Positions 37,336 through 46,791 are shown, numbered from the stretch's first letter. The stretch: DNA of 64,000 nt from Amycolatopsis granulosa (GCF_011758745.1 NZ_JAANOV010000001.1:930001-994000), one strand, 5' to 3'. The notes: generated by a model not told the origin, from the letters alone. Made by a program: numbers and translations.

Positions 37336-37911
37336 TCAGGGCCGCAGCGAGTCGACCAGGAGATCGGCGTAGTGCTCGCCGACCTCGCGTGCGCTCAACC
37401 GGCCGTCGCTGCGGTACCAGAACGCCAGGTGGTGCACCGAACCGAAGAAGAAGTCCACGACGATGTCCGCCGGCTTGTCGGTGCGGAACACGCCGTCGCG
37501 CTGGCCTTCCTCGACCAGGGACCGGAACAGCACGTGGAAGTGGCGCCGATCGGCCCGCACGGCCTTGCGTTTGTCGGCGCCGAGCTGGTGCATGGACTGG
37601 AAGAAGATCGTGGTGTCGTCGAGGTTCTCGATGCTGCTCACCACGACGTCCACCGCCGCCGACCGCAGCCGGGCGCGCACCGGCTCACCATTGTGGACGA
37701 CCTTCTCCAGCTGCTCGGTCTGCAGGCGCAGCACCCGGCCGTAGATCTCGTGCAGCAGATCGTCCTTGGAGCCGAAGTAGTGGTACATCGCGCCCTTGGT
37801 GACCCCGGCCGCGGTGACGATCTCCTGGACCGACGTGCGGTCGAACCCCCGCTCGGCGAACAACCGCGTCGCCACCGACAGCAGTCTCGCCGGCACCGGC
37901 TCCTCGGTCAT
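37336..37911 (-). CDS. TetR family regulator
   Basis: 191 aa. The HTH is RLFAERGFDRTSVQEIVTAAGVTKGAMYHYFGSKDDLL (residues ~16-50). The ligand domain has FFFGSVHHLAFWYRSDG, resembling fatty-acid-type TetR (KstR2/FadR-like) proteins. ATG with GGAGGG upstream. Convergent with the kinase/ACAD operon and a candidate to bind TACCGAC-TG-GTCGGTA at 32718. Confidence 0.88.
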   Translation of the reverse strand: MTEEPVPARLLSVATRLFAERGFDRTSVQEIVTAAGVTKGAMYHYFGSKDDLLHEIYGRVLRLQTEQLEKVVHNGEPVRARLRSAAVDVVVSSIENLDDTTIFFQSMHQLGADKRKAVRADRRHFHVLFRSLVEEGQRDGVFRTDKPADIVVDFFFGSVHHLAFWYRSDGRLSAREVGEHYADLLVDSLRP

Positions 37912-38033
37912 CGCCCACGTCCCTCCTCGACCGGCACAGCATACCCGCGCCCGGGCGTCCACCCTGGTCACACGCGGTCCGGTGCGCCACCCGCTCCCGC
38001 CGGCGCGCCCCGAGGTGGCCGCGCCCGGGCCGC

Positions 38034-38819
38034 TCATCGCTCCTGCGCGGCCTCGACCTTGCGCTGCAGCTTGTTCATCCCGCCGAGCCACCGGTCCGTC
38101 TCGGTCGCGCGGGTGGCGTAGTACGCGGCCACCTCGGGGTGCGGCAGGATCAGGAACCGGTCGTCGGCGAAGGCCGCCATCACCGAATCGGCCACCTGGG
38201 ACGGTTCGATCGCCGACGCACCCATGATCAGCTGACCCGCGGTGCCGGTCGCGGCGAGCATGTCCGTCTTCACGCCCTGCGGGCAGATCGCCTGGACCGT
38301 GATGCCGCGGTGGCGGTAGGTGGCGCTCAGCCACTCGGCGAACGCGAGCGCCCCGTGCTTGGTCACCGAGTACGGCGCCGAGCCGAGGCTGGTCAGCAAC
38401 CCGGCCGCGGACACCGTGGCGAGGAACCGGCCGCGCCCGCGGGCCAGCCAGCCCGGCAACAGCTCGTTGGCGGCCCGGACGTGGGCCATCACGTTCACGT
38501 CCCACGCCCGTGCCCACACCTCCTCGGGAGCTTCCGGGCCGCCGTGCGGGGCGACGCCGGCGTTGGCGCAGTACAGGTCGATGCCACCCAGCTCGTCGCT
38601 CGCCCGCGAGACCAGGGCGGCGACGCCGTCCACGCTCGCCGCGTCACCGGTCACCGCGACCGCGCCGACCTCGGCGGCGACGGCCTGCACCGCCGGCGCG
38701 TCGAGGTCGGCGAGCACGATCCGGGCCCCCTCGGCGGCGAACCGCCGGGCCAGCGCCGCGCCGATGCCGCCACCGCCACCGGTGATCACCACACCGGCCC
38801 CGCGCAACGGGAAGCTCAC
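38034..38819 (-). CDS. SDR-family oxidoreductase
   Basis: 261 aa. TGGGGGIG cofactor motif, CANAGVAPHGG, and SAAGLLTSLGSAPYSVTKH with Ser/Tyr/Lys. GTG 38819 overlaps the preceding SDR stop (GTGA), so the two form an operon. The divergent SDR sequence and long C-terminus suggest a bulky alcohol/ketone substrate; not assigned. Confidence 0.88.
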   Translation of the reverse strand: MSFPLRGAGVVITGGGGGIGAALARRFAAEGARIVLADLDAPAVQAVAAEVGAVAVTGDAASVDGVAALVSRASDELGGIDLYCANAGVAPHGGPEAPEEVWARAWDVNVMAHVRAANELLPGWLARGRGRFLATVSAAGLLTSLGSAPYSVTKHGALAFAEWLSATYRHRGITVQAICPQGVKTDMLAATGTAGQLIMGASAIEPSQVADSVMAAFADDRFLILPHPEVAAYYATRATETDRWLGGMNKLQRKVEAAQER

Positions 38820-39571
38820 AGACCGCCCCCCAGCGTCAGGCCGCCGTCCAGGACCACCGTCTGCCCGGTGATCCAGCCGGCCTCGTCGGAGAGCAGGAAC
38901 GCGACCGCACCGGCGATGTCCTCGGGCACGCCCAGCCGCTTCATCGGGTAGGCCGCGGAGACCTCTTCCTCGCGGCCCTCGTAGAGCGCGGTGGCGAACT
39001 GCGTCTTCACCACCGCCGGGGCGACGGCGTTGACCCGGATCTTCGGGCCGAGCTCGACCGCGAGTTCCTGGGTCATCCGGACCACGGCCGCCTTGCTCAC
39101 GCCGTACATGCCGATGCCCGGCGAAGCCCGCAGCCCGGCGACGGAGGCGACGTTGACGACGGCGCCGCCGTGTTCACCCAGCCACGCGTCGCGGGCCTTG
39201 CGCAGCCAGGCCAGCGGCGCGAGGACGTTGACGGTGAAGATCTTGGCCGCGACCTCGGGGTCGATGTCGAGCAACGGGCCGTAGACCGGGTTGATCCCGG
39301 TGTTGTTGACCAGGATGTCCAGCCGCCCGAAGCTCTCCAGCGTCTTCGCGATCGCCTCGTCCTGGTGGGCCGGGTCGTCGGCCTTGCCGGCCACCGCCAT
39401 GGCGACGCCGGGGCCGCCCAGCTCGTTCACGGCGTCGGCCAGCGGCTCGGGCTTGCGGGCGGTGATGCACACCCGCGCGCCGCGCTGCACCAGCTCGCGG
39501 GCGATGCCGAAGCCGATACCCCGGCTCGCGCCGGTGACGATCGCGACGCGGTCCTTGAACGAGTTCACCAT
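38816..39571 (-). CDS. SDR-family oxidoreductase, FabG-like
   Basis: 251 aa. TGASRGIG, NNTGINPVYGPL (Thr for the usual Ala), and VASVAGLRASPGIGMYGVSKAAV catalytic segment. Ends with GWITGQTVVLDGGLTLGGG. ATG with ACAGGAG upstream. Divergent from the TetR at 39682, with the 16-bp operator between them. Likely a hydroxyacyl/alcohol dehydrogenase in the same regulon as the 31456 SDR. Confidence 0.88.
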   Translation of the reverse strand: MVNSFKDRVAIVTGASRGIGFGIARELVQRGARVCITARKPEPLADAVNELGGPGVAMAVAGKADDPAHQDEAIAKTLESFGRLDILVNNTGINPVYGPLLDIDPEVAAKIFTVNVLAPLAWLRKARDAWLGEHGGAVVNVASVAGLRASPGIGMYGVSKAAVVRMTQELAVELGPKIRVNAVAPAVVKTQFATALYEGREEEVSAAYPMKRLGVPEDIAGAVAFLLSDEAGWITGQTVVLDGGLTLGGGL

Positions 39572-39598
39572 GAGGTCTCCTGTCTCCTGTCCACGTGA

Positions 39599-39614
39599 CT
39601 AAGCGCTCGCTTAC
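39599..39614. promoter_or_regulatory. TetR-type operator CTAAGCGCTCGCTTAC (copy 2)
   Basis: Same 16 bp as at 31410-31425. It overlaps TACAAT (39612-39617), a good -10 for the TetR gene, and lies 28 bp upstream of the divergent SDR start. Predicted autoregulatory and SDR operator. Confidence 0.75.
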
Positions 39615-39681
39615 AATGGTGACACCCGGACCGCCGTGTCAAGTCTCCCGCCAAGCGGTTCCCGACTGGGAGGATGCCGCC

Positions 39682-40293
39682 ATGACGATCTCGCTGTCCG
39701 CCGAACTGTGGCCGGACGTGCAGCCGGACGCGGCGCGACGGTTGATGCAGGCCGCGGTCGAGTCGTTCGCGCGCCGCGGCTACCACGCCACGACAACGCG
39801 TGACATCGCGAGCGCGGCGGGCATGAGTCCCGCCGCGCTGTACGTGCACTTCCCGTCGAAGGCGGCGCTGCTGTTCGCCATCAGCAAGAGCGGCCACCAG
39901 CAGACCCTCGACCTGGTCGAGGACGTCGCCCGGCGCGCCGACGAGCCGGCCGAGCGGATGCGCCGCATCGTCGCGGACTTCGTCGCCTGGCACGCCCGCC
40001 GGCACACGATCGCCCGGGTGGTGCAGTACGAGCTGCAGGCGCTGCCGGAGCAGGAGTACCAGGTGGTGGCCGACCTGCGGCGGCGCATCGAGCACATCGT
40101 GCGGGAGGTCATCGTCGAGGGGGTGGCCCGCGGGCAGTTCGAGGTGGCCGACGTCAAGACGGCCGCGCGGGCGGTGCTGTCGCTGGGCGTCGACGTGGCA
40201 CGCTGGTACACCGAACGCACCGGCAAGACGCCGAAGGCGCTCGGCCGCGAGTACGGGGACCTGGCACTGCGCATGCTCGGCGCGCAGCCCTGA
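39682..40293 (+). CDS. TetR family regulator of the TAAGCG regulon (predicted)
   Basis: 203 aa. The N-terminal HTH is SFARRGYHATTTRDIASAAGMSPAALYVHFPSKAAL. C-terminal domain VVQYELQALPEQEYQVV, VEGVARGQFEVADVKTAARAVLSLGVDVARWY is the KstR/FadR-like TetR_C type. ATG with GGGAGG upstream. The operator overlapping its -10 predicts autorepression; the second copy at 31410 predicts control of the FabG/MaoC operon. Confidence 0.88.
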   Translation: MTISLSAELWPDVQPDAARRLMQAAVESFARRGYHATTTRDIASAAGMSPAALYVHFPSKAALLFAISKSGHQQTLDLVEDVARRADEPAERMRRIVADFVAWHARRHTIARVVQYELQALPEQEYQVVADLRRRIEHIVREVIVEGVARGQFEVADVKTAARAVLSLGVDVARWYTERTGKTPKALGREYGDLALRMLGAQP

Positions 40294-40321
40294 CCGCGAC
40301 GGTGCCACACCGCCACGGTAG

Positions 40322-40337
40322 TGGTCATACCAAGCGG
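40322..40337. promoter_or_regulatory. Imperfect TetR-type operator
   Basis: ATACCAAGCGGTCGGT resembles the perfect TACCGAC-TG-GTCGGTA site at 32718: the right half is kept and the left half degenerate. About 90 bp upstream of the deaminase. Weak evidence. Confidence 0.3.
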
Positions 40338-40428
40338 TCGGTCAGCGGAGTCACGAGGACCGCCTCCGGGCGCCGGATCCGCCGCCCGGGCCGTCCTGGG
40401 CGTCGCCGGCTGCCTCTACAGTGGGCGC

Positions 40429-40887
40429 ATGCTGAAACCGGATCCCGGCGAGCTGCTCGCCGTCGCCCGCGACGAGGCCCTGCTCGGCCGCTCCGAGGGC
40501 GGGGTGCCCATCGGGGCGGCGCTGTTCACCGTGGACGGCGAGCTGCTCGGCCGGGGTCACAACCGGCGGGTTCAGGACGACGATCCGGCGATGCACGCCG
40601 AGACCGCGGCCTTCCGCGCCGCGGGCCGGCGGCCGCACTACCGCGACACGGTCATGGTGACGACTCTCTCACCGTGCTGGTACTGCAGCGGTCTGGTGCG
40701 GCAGTTCGGCATCTCGCACGTGGTGATCGGCGAGACCCGCACGTTCTCCGGCGCCCACTGCTGGCTCGCCGGGCTGGGCGTGGGCATCACGATCGTGGAC
40801 GACCCGGAGTGCGTGGCGCTGATGACCGGGTTCATCGAGCAGCACCCGGAGCTGTGGTTCGAAGACATCGGCGCCGGGACGTCCTGA
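40429..40887 (+). CDS. Cytosine/nucleoside deaminase
   Basis: 152 aa. Zinc site HAE (His56, Glu58) in DPAMHAETAAFRAAG and PCxxC (Cys83, Cys86) in TTLSPCWYCSGLVRQFGISHVVIGE. The fold and these motifs are those of CMP/dCMP-type cytosine deaminases, close to the yeast FCY1-type. TACAGT sits six bases before the ATG with no SD, indicating a leaderless message. Cytoplasmic pyrimidine salvage; the exact base is not certain. Confidence 0.88.
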   Translation: MLKPDPGELLAVARDEALLGRSEGGVPIGAALFTVDGELLGRGHNRRVQDDDPAMHAETAAFRAAGRRPHYRDTVMVTTLSPCWYCSGLVRQFGISHVVIGETRTFSGAHCWLAGLGVGITIVDDPECVALMTGFIEQHPELWFEDIGAGTS

Positions 40888-41094
40888 CCCGCACCACCGC
40901 TCCCGGTGCAGGACCGCTTCCGACGCAGGACCGCGCGCCGGCCGGTGCGTGGGGCCGTGCTCGCATTAGGTGCTGAGCGAGGAGCCGCGGATCGGCCGCG
41001 GCGTGATGGTCGGCATCGCCGACGATCACGGAGAACGCCGGGCACGTCCGGCGGGAACGGGACCCGCGGGAGGTGCCCGCGCGGCAGGTTCCGG

Positions 41095-41418
41095 TCAGGC
41101 CACGTGGCCCACGGCCGGCGCGAGCACGGCGCGGCCGGCGTCGGTCAGGACGGCGGGCACCCGGCGCTCACCGTCCTCGGTCGCCGGGCGGATGTAGCCG
41201 CCGTGAGCGAGGGCGTGCGCCGTCATCTGGTCACAGCAGGCGACCCCGTCGATGAAGAGGTCCGGCTCGCAGCTCGACGACATCACGGCGCGGCCCTGGG
41301 CCACCGCCCGCAACATCGCCCTCGCGCGATGGGACAGCTCGTCACCTGTACCGGACACCGGGATCAACCCCCTTGCGTCGTCACCTGCTGTTGTCCCAGT
41401 TATCGCACATTGGTCCAT
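41095..41418 (-). CDS. Small Cys-rich winged-helix-like hypothetical protein
   Basis: 107 aa from ATG 41418. The middle has SSSCEPDLFIDGVACCDQMTAHALAHGGYIRPA, with three Cys, followed by a wing-like VPAVLTDAGRAVLA. The layout resembles short MarR/winged-helix proteins found in Pseudonocardiaceae, but I do not recognise a named family. A longer start at 41457 is possible but adds an unconserved leader. Lies 31 bp after the TetR stop. Confidence 0.6.
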   Translation of the reverse strand: MDQCAITGTTAGDDARGLIPVSGTGDELSHRARAMLRAVAQGRAVMSSSCEPDLFIDGVACCDQMTAHALAHGGYIRPATEDGERRVPAVLTDAGRAVLAPAVGHVA

Positions 41419-41449
41419 TAGTGTTAACGACCGAGGCGGCGACACGCCG

Positions 41450-42076
41450 TCAGCCACCCACCGAGGTGATTTCCGGGGTGACTTCCGGATCGGGCACGGC
41501 GGGTCCGAGGACCCGCACCCAGTGGCGGATGATGCGCCGGCGACGGGCGGTGTCGTCGGCGAGGAGGTTCGCCAGGCCGAGCCCGCGGGCGAGGTCGAGG
41601 GTCGTCTGGACGAGCTCGCGCACGCCCGGCCGGCTCTCGTCCACCCCCAGCAGCTCCACCGCGAGCCGGTGCGCCTCGCGCCCGACCTTGGCCTGCAGCG
41701 GGACGAGCACGGCCCGCAGCGACTCGTCGCTGGACGCGGCCACCCACAGGTGCAGGGCGGCGCGGAACATCGGCCCGGTGTAGAGGTTGAGCAGCATGTC
41801 GACCACCGGCTCGATGCGGGACCGCCCGGCGGGCAGCCCGTGGGCGTCCCGCCGCATCTCGTCGATCTGCACCTCGCCGACGTACTCGACGGCCGCGGTG
41901 ACCAGGTCCTCCCGGGTCGGGAAGTGGTGCTGGGCGGCCCCGCGCGAAACGCCGGCGCGCTGCGCGATCAGCGCGACCGTGGTGCCGGCCCACCCGACCT
42001 CGCCGATGCAGTCCACGGCTGCCTCGATGAGTTTGCGGCGGGTGGTCCGGCTGCGCTCCTGGCGGGGCTCCGGCAC
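41450..42076 (-). CDS. TetR family regulator of the AtuA-type operon
   Basis: 208 aa. HTH: DCIGEVGWAGTTVALIAQRAGVSRGAAQHHFPTREDL. GTG 42076 has AAGGGAAG upstream and begins 14 bp after the acyl-CoA dehydrogenase stop, so it is the last gene of the seven-gene leftward operon and probably controls it via the 18-bp palindrome at 50467. Analogous in position to AtuR. Confidence 0.87.
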   Translation of the reverse strand: MPEPRQERSRTTRRKLIEAAVDCIGEVGWAGTTVALIAQRAGVSRGAAQHHFPTREDLVTAAVEYVGEVQIDEMRRDAHGLPAGRSRIEPVVDMLLNLYTGPMFRAALHLWVAASSDESLRAVLVPLQAKVGREAHRLAVELLGVDESRPGVRELVQTTLDLARGLGLANLLADDTARRRRIIRHWVRVLGPAVPDPEVTPEITSVGG

Positions 42077-42090
42077 GGGTCTTCCCTTCT

Positions 42091-43248
42091 TCAGTACGAC
42101 TTCGGCAGGCCGAGGGAGTGCTGGGCGACGAAGTTGAGGACCATCTCGCGGCTGACCGGCGCGATCCGGCCCACCCGGACGGCCCCGAGCAGGGTGCCGA
42201 GCCCGTACTCCGACGCCATGCCGTTGCCGCCGTGGGTCTGGATGGCCTGGTCGACCGCCTTGATGGCGACCTCCGCGGCAGCGTACTTGGCCATGTTCGC
42301 GGCCTCGCCGGCACCGAGGTCGTCGCCCGAGTCGTAGCGGGCCGCGGCCTTCTGGGTCATCAGCCCGGCCAGCTCCAGTTCGATCTTGATCTGCGCCAGC
42401 GGATGGGCCAGCCCCTGGTGGGAACCGATCGGCGCACCCCACACGCTGCGCTGCTTCGCGTACGCCACACCCTTGTCCAGCGCATAGCGGGCGATGCCGA
42501 GGGAGAACGAGGCACCCATGATCCGCTCCGGGTTCAGGCCCGCGAACAGCTGCGCCAGCGCGGCGTCCTCACTGCCGACGAGCGCCTCCGCGGGCAGCCG
42601 GACGTCGTCGAGGAACAGGCCGAACTGCTTGTCCGCCGAGACCAGATCCATCTCGATCTGCCGGTACTCCAGCCCGGGCGTGTTCGTGGGCACGATGAAC
42701 AGCGCGGGCTTGAGCTTGCCGGTCCTGGCGTCCGCGGTGCGGCCGACGACGAGCACCGCGTCGGCCTCGTCGACACCGGAGATGAACACCTTGCGCCCGT
42801 TGAGGATCCAGTCGGCACCGTCGCGCCGGGCCGTGGTCGTCAGCCGGTGGGCATTGGACCCGGCGTCGGGCTCGGTGATGGCGAACGACATCCGCACCTC
42901 GCCGGTGGCGAACCGGGGCAGCCACGAGCGCCGCTGCTCGTCGGTGCCGTAGCGGGCGATGACGGTGGCGCAGATCGCCGGGGACACCACCATCAGCAGC
43001 ATCGGCGTGCCCGCCGCGCAGAACTCCTCGCACACCGCGGCCAGGTCACCGATGCCGCCTCCGCCGCCGCCGTACTCCGCCGGCACCGCGACCCCGAGGT
43101 AACCCAGGCGCCCGGCCTCGTTCCACAGGTCGCTGGTGTGGCCGCCGCTGCGGGCGACCTTGGTGTAGTACTCGTGACCGTAGCCGCGGGCCAGGTCGCC
43201 CACTGCCTGGCGCAGCGCGATCCGCTCGGGCGACTCGACGAAGTTCAT
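42091..43248 (-). CDS. Acyl-CoA dehydrogenase, isovaleryl/citronellyl-type
   Basis: 385 aa. FAITEPDAGSNAHRLTTTA and KVFISGVDEADAVLVVGRT FAD motifs. The C-terminal EGT Glu is absent (VGRIAPVSREMVLNF); instead Glu occurs in NPERIMGASFSLG, the helix-G position used by isovaleryl-CoA dehydrogenase. The C-terminus resembles citronellyl-CoA dehydrogenase (AtuD). ATGA overlap with the carboxylase gene. Confidence 0.87.
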   Translation of the reverse strand: MNFVESPERIALRQAVGDLARGYGHEYYTKVARSGGHTSDLWNEAGRLGYLGVAVPAEYGGGGGGIGDLAAVCEEFCAAGTPMLLMVVSPAICATVIARYGTDEQRRSWLPRFATGEVRMSFAITEPDAGSNAHRLTTTARRDGADWILNGRKVFISGVDEADAVLVVGRTADARTGKLKPALFIVPTNTPGLEYRQIEMDLVSADKQFGLFLDDVRLPAEALVGSEDAALAQLFAGLNPERIMGASFSLGIARYALDKGVAYAKQRSVWGAPIGSHQGLAHPLAQIKIELELAGLMTQKAAARYDSGDDLGAGEAANMAKYAAAEVAIKAVDQAIQTHGGNGMASEYGLGTLLGAVRVGRIAPVSREMVLNFVAQHSLGLPKSY

Positions 43249-45200
43249 GCTCGCTCCTTGGGGGTGACGACGGCGAGGACGGTGCCGGGTTCGACCTGAC
43301 GGCCCACGGACACGGGGAGTTCGGTGACCTCGCCGTCGGCGGGTGCGGTGATCCGGTGTTCCATCTTCATGGCTTCCAGCCACAGCAGCGGGTCGCCGGC
43401 GGCGACGGTGTCCCCCACCGCGACGGCGATCCGCAGCACGGTGCCGGGCATCGGCGCGACCAGCGAGCCGGCGGCGAGCGCGGCGTCCGGGTCGGTGAAC
43501 CGCGGCACCGGGACCAGGTCGACGGCACCGAGCGCGGAGTCGACGCAGACCAGCCCGGGGTACCGGCCGACGGTGAACACGCGCCGGATCCCGCCGGCGT
43601 CGAGCACCACGCGCCCCGGGCTCATCTCGACGACGTCGGCGTCGTCCACCCGCAGCCCGGCGTGGTAGGCCACTTCGACCTCGGTGTCCCCGGCGAGGTA
43701 GCGCTTGCGCGACGGCGCGGACGGCACGTTGCGCCACCCGGCAGGCAGCCGCGGCAGCGTGGTCGCCGCGGCGCGGTTCGCCGCGGCCTCGGCCAGGGCC
43801 GCCGCGGTCGCCGACAGCCGCACCGCGGTGGCGTCCGCGGCCGGCCGGGACAGCACGTCCAGCCCGTGCCGGCCGAGGAACGCGGTGTCCGTGTGCCCGG
43901 CCAGGAACTCCGGGTGCCGCAGCACGTTGACCAGCAGGTCGCGGTTGGTGCGCAGCCCGTGGATCCGCGCCCCGGACAGTGCCCGGGCGAGCCGCCGGGC
44001 CGCCTCGGCCCGGGTGGGCGCCCAGGCGATCACCTTGGCGAGCATCGGATCGTAGTGCACCCCGACCACGGAGCCGTCCGCCACGCCCGCGTCCAGCCGC
44101 AGCCCGGCCGCGCCGCCGAGGGCGAACTCGGTGTCCACGCCCGGGATGTGGAACCGGTGCAGCGTGCCGCTCTGCGGCTGCCACCCGGCGGCGGGGTCTT
44201 CGGCGTACAGCCGCACCTCGATCGCGTGCCCGCGGGCGGGCGGTGGCTCGGCGGGCAGCCGCTCCCCTTCGGCGATGCGGATCTGGAGCGCGACCAGGTC
44301 CAGGCCGGTGACGCACTCGGTGACCGGGTGCTCGACCTGCAGCCGGGTGTTCATCTCCAGGAAGTAGAACCGCCCGTCGTCCGTCGCCAGGAACTCCACG
44401 GTGCCCGCGCCGACGTAGTCGATCGCCTTCGCCGCCTTGCGCGCGGCGTCGAACAGCTCGGCCCGCATCGCGTCGCCGACCAGCGGCGAGGGTGCCTCCT
44501 CGACGACCTTCTGGTGCCGGCGCTGGATCGAGCACTCCCGCTCCCCCAGCGCCCAGACCGTGCCGTGGGTGTCGGCGAGCACCTGGACCTCGATGTGCCG
44601 CCCGGTCTCCAGGTAGCGCTCGCAGAACACCGTCGGGTCGCCGAACGCCGACGCCGCTTCCGCGCGGGCGCTGTCCACGGCCCCGGCCAGCTCGGCCAGC
44701 GACCGCACGACCCGCATCCCCCGGCCACCACCGCCGGCGGATGCCTTGACCAGCACCGGCAGGTCGGCCTCGGTGACCGCCGCGGGGTCCAGTTCGGACA
44801 GTACCGGCACCCCGGCGGCCGCCATCAGCCGTTTGGACTCCACCTTGGAGCCCATGGTCGCGATCGCGGACGGCGGCGGGCCGATCCAGGTGAGCCCGGC
44901 GTCGAGCACCGCCTGCGCGAACGCGGCGTTCTCCGACAGGAACCCGTAACCGGGGTGCACGGCGTCCGCGCCGGCCGCGCGCGCGGCCTCGACCAGCAGG
45001 TCCGCGCGCAGGTAGGTCTCGGACGGGGTGTTGCCGGGCAGCCGGACCGCCGCGTCGGCCTCGGCCACGTGCGGCGAGCCCGCGTCGGCGTCGGAGAACA
45101 CGGCCGTGCGGGCGATGCCGAGCGCGGTGCAGGTGCGGAACACGCGGCGGGCGATCTCGCCGCGGTTGGCAACCAAGATGTTGTCGATCACGTCACTCAC
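43245..45200 (-). CDS. Biotin-dependent acyl-CoA carboxylase alpha subunit (BC-BCCP)
   Basis: 651 aa. Biotin carboxylase: ILVANRGEIARRVFRTC, the ATP-grasp glycine loop KASAGGGGRGMRVV, HIEVQVLADTHG and EMNTRLQVEHPVTE. A middle BT-like region precedes the C-terminal BCCP with biotinylation motif EAMKMEH. This is the MCC/GCC alpha layout. GTG 45200 overlaps the carboxyltransferase stop (GTGA). Cytoplasmic; partners with the next upstream gene product. Confidence 0.9.
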   Translation of the reverse strand: MSDVIDNILVANRGEIARRVFRTCTALGIARTAVFSDADAGSPHVAEADAAVRLPGNTPSETYLRADLLVEAARAAGADAVHPGYGFLSENAAFAQAVLDAGLTWIGPPPSAIATMGSKVESKRLMAAAGVPVLSELDPAAVTEADLPVLVKASAGGGGRGMRVVRSLAELAGAVDSARAEAASAFGDPTVFCERYLETGRHIEVQVLADTHGTVWALGERECSIQRRHQKVVEEAPSPLVGDAMRAELFDAARKAAKAIDYVGAGTVEFLATDDGRFYFLEMNTRLQVEHPVTECVTGLDLVALQIRIAEGERLPAEPPPARGHAIEVRLYAEDPAAGWQPQSGTLHRFHIPGVDTEFALGGAAGLRLDAGVADGSVVGVHYDPMLAKVIAWAPTRAEAARRLARALSGARIHGLRTNRDLLVNVLRHPEFLAGHTDTAFLGRHGLDVLSRPAADATAVRLSATAAALAEAAANRAAATTLPRLPAGWRNVPSAPSRKRYLAGDTEVEVAYHAGLRVDDADVVEMSPGRVVLDAGGIRRVFTVGRYPGLVCVDSALGAVDLVPVPRFTDPDAALAAGSLVAPMPGTVLRIAVAVGDTVAAGDPLLWLEAMKMEHRITAPADGEVTELPVSVGRQVEPGTVLAVVTPKERA

Positions 45201-46789
45201 ATCCGGAAGACGCCGAAGCCCTCGGCGCCCCTGATCGGTCCATTGTGGATGGCGGACAGGCACAGCCCGAGCACGGTGCGGGTGTCGCGCGGGTCGATGA
45301 TGCCGTCGTCGTAGAGCATGCCGGACAGGAACATCGGCATCGACTCGGCCTCGATCCGCTGCTCGACCATGGCGCGCATCGCGGCGTCGGCGTCCTCGTC
45401 GTAGGGCTGGCCACGCCCGGCGGCCGCCTGCCGGGCGACGATCGAGAGCACGCCGGCCAGCTGCGCCGGGCCCATCACGGCGGACTTGGCGCTGGGCCAG
45501 GCGAACAGGAACCTCGGCCCGTAGGCGCGGCCGCACATGCCGTAGTGCCCGGCCCCGTAGGAGGCGCCCATCAGCACGGACAGGTGCGGCACCGTCGAGT
45601 TGGACACCGCGTTGATCATCATGGCGCCGTGCTTGATGATGCCGCCCTGCTCGTACTCCTTGCCGACCATGTACCCGGTGGTGTTGTGCAGGAACAGCAG
45701 CGGCGTGTCGGTCTGGTTGGCGAGCTGGATGAACTGGGTGGCCTTCTGCGACTCCTCGCTGAACAGCACCCCGCGGGCATTGGCGAGGATGCCGACGGGG
45801 TAGCCGTGCAGGTTCGCCCAGCCGGTGACCAGGCTGGTGCCGTAGAGCGGTTTGAACTCGTCGAAGTCGGAGCCGTCGACGATCCGGCCGATCACCTCGC
45901 GCGGGTCGAACGGGATCTTCAGGTCGGCCGGCACGATCCCGAGCAGGTCCTGTGCGTCCAGCAGCGGCTCGGGGTGGTCCGGTTTCGGCGGCGGACCCTG
46001 CTTGCGCCAGTTGAGCCGCTTGACGATACCGCGGCCGACGCGGATCGCGTCCTGCTCGTCGTGGGCGAGGTAGTCGGCCAGCCCGGAGGTGCGGGCGTGC
46101 ATTTCCGCACCGCCCAGCGATTCGTCGTCGGACTCCTCCCCGGTGGCCATCTTGACCAGTGGCGGGCCGCCGAGGAACACCTTGGCGCGTTCCTTGACCA
46201 TCACCACGTAGTCGGACATGCCGGGCAGGTAGGCGCCGCCGGCCGTGGAGTTGCCGAACACGAGCGCGATGGTCGGGATCCGGGCCGCCGAGGAGGTGGT
46301 CAGGTTGCGGAACGTGCGCCCGCCCGGGATGAAGATCTCCTTCTGGGTGGGCAGGTCCGCGCCACCGGACTCGACCAGGTTGATCGTCGGCAGCCGGTTC
46401 TCCGCCGCGATCTCGGCGGCCCGCAGGCCCTTCTTCAGGCTGGACGGGTTGCTCGCGCCGCCCTTCACGGTCGGGTCGTTGGCGATGATCATGCACTCGA
46501 CGCCTTCCACGACCCCGATGCCGGTGACCAGGCTGCCACCGACGTGGTAGTCGGTGCCCCACGCGGCCAGCGGCGAGAGCTCCAGGAACGGCGAGTCCTC
46601 GTCGACGAGCAGCTCGATCCGCTCGCGGGCGAGGAGCTTCCCGCGTGTGCGGTGCCGCTCGACGTACTTCTCGCCGCCGCCCGCGATCGCCTTGGCGTGC
46701 TCGGCCACCAGCTCGGCGAGCTTGGCCTCCATCGCCTCCCGGTTGGCCGCGAACTCCGGGCTGTCGGTGTCCACTCCGGACCGGATCAC
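45197..46789 (-). CDS. Acyl-CoA carboxylase carboxyltransferase subunit (MCC/GCC beta-like)
   Basis: 530 aa. VESGGADLPTQKEIFIPGG, GGAYLPGMSDYVVMV, VFLGGPPLVKMATGEE and LHNTTGYMVGKEYEQGG are the MCC/geranyl-CoA carboxylase beta signatures, distinct from PccB/AccD. GTG 46789 is used; a TTG at 46795 overlapping the upstream stop is an alternative. With the alpha subunit it carboxylates a 3-methylbranched enoyl-CoA such as methylcrotonyl- or geranyl-CoA. Confidence 0.9.
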   Translation of the reverse strand: MIRSGVDTDSPEFAANREAMEAKLAELVAEHAKAIAGGGEKYVERHRTRGKLLARERIELLVDEDSPFLELSPLAAWGTDYHVGGSLVTGIGVVEGVECMIIANDPTVKGGASNPSSLKKGLRAAEIAAENRLPTINLVESGGADLPTQKEIFIPGGRTFRNLTTSSAARIPTIALVFGNSTAGGAYLPGMSDYVVMVKERAKVFLGGPPLVKMATGEESDDESLGGAEMHARTSGLADYLAHDEQDAIRVGRGIVKRLNWRKQGPPPKPDHPEPLLDAQDLLGIVPADLKIPFDPREVIGRIVDGSDFDEFKPLYGTSLVTGWANLHGYPVGILANARGVLFSEESQKATQFIQLANQTDTPLLFLHNTTGYMVGKEYEQGGIIKHGAMMINAVSNSTVPHLSVLMGASYGAGHYGMCGRAYGPRFLFAWPSAKSAVMGPAQLAGVLSIVARQAAAGRGQPYDEDADAAMRAMVEQRIEAESMPMFLSGMLYDDGIIDPRDTRTVLGLCLSAIHNGPIRGAEGFGVFRM

Positions 46790-46791
46790 GC

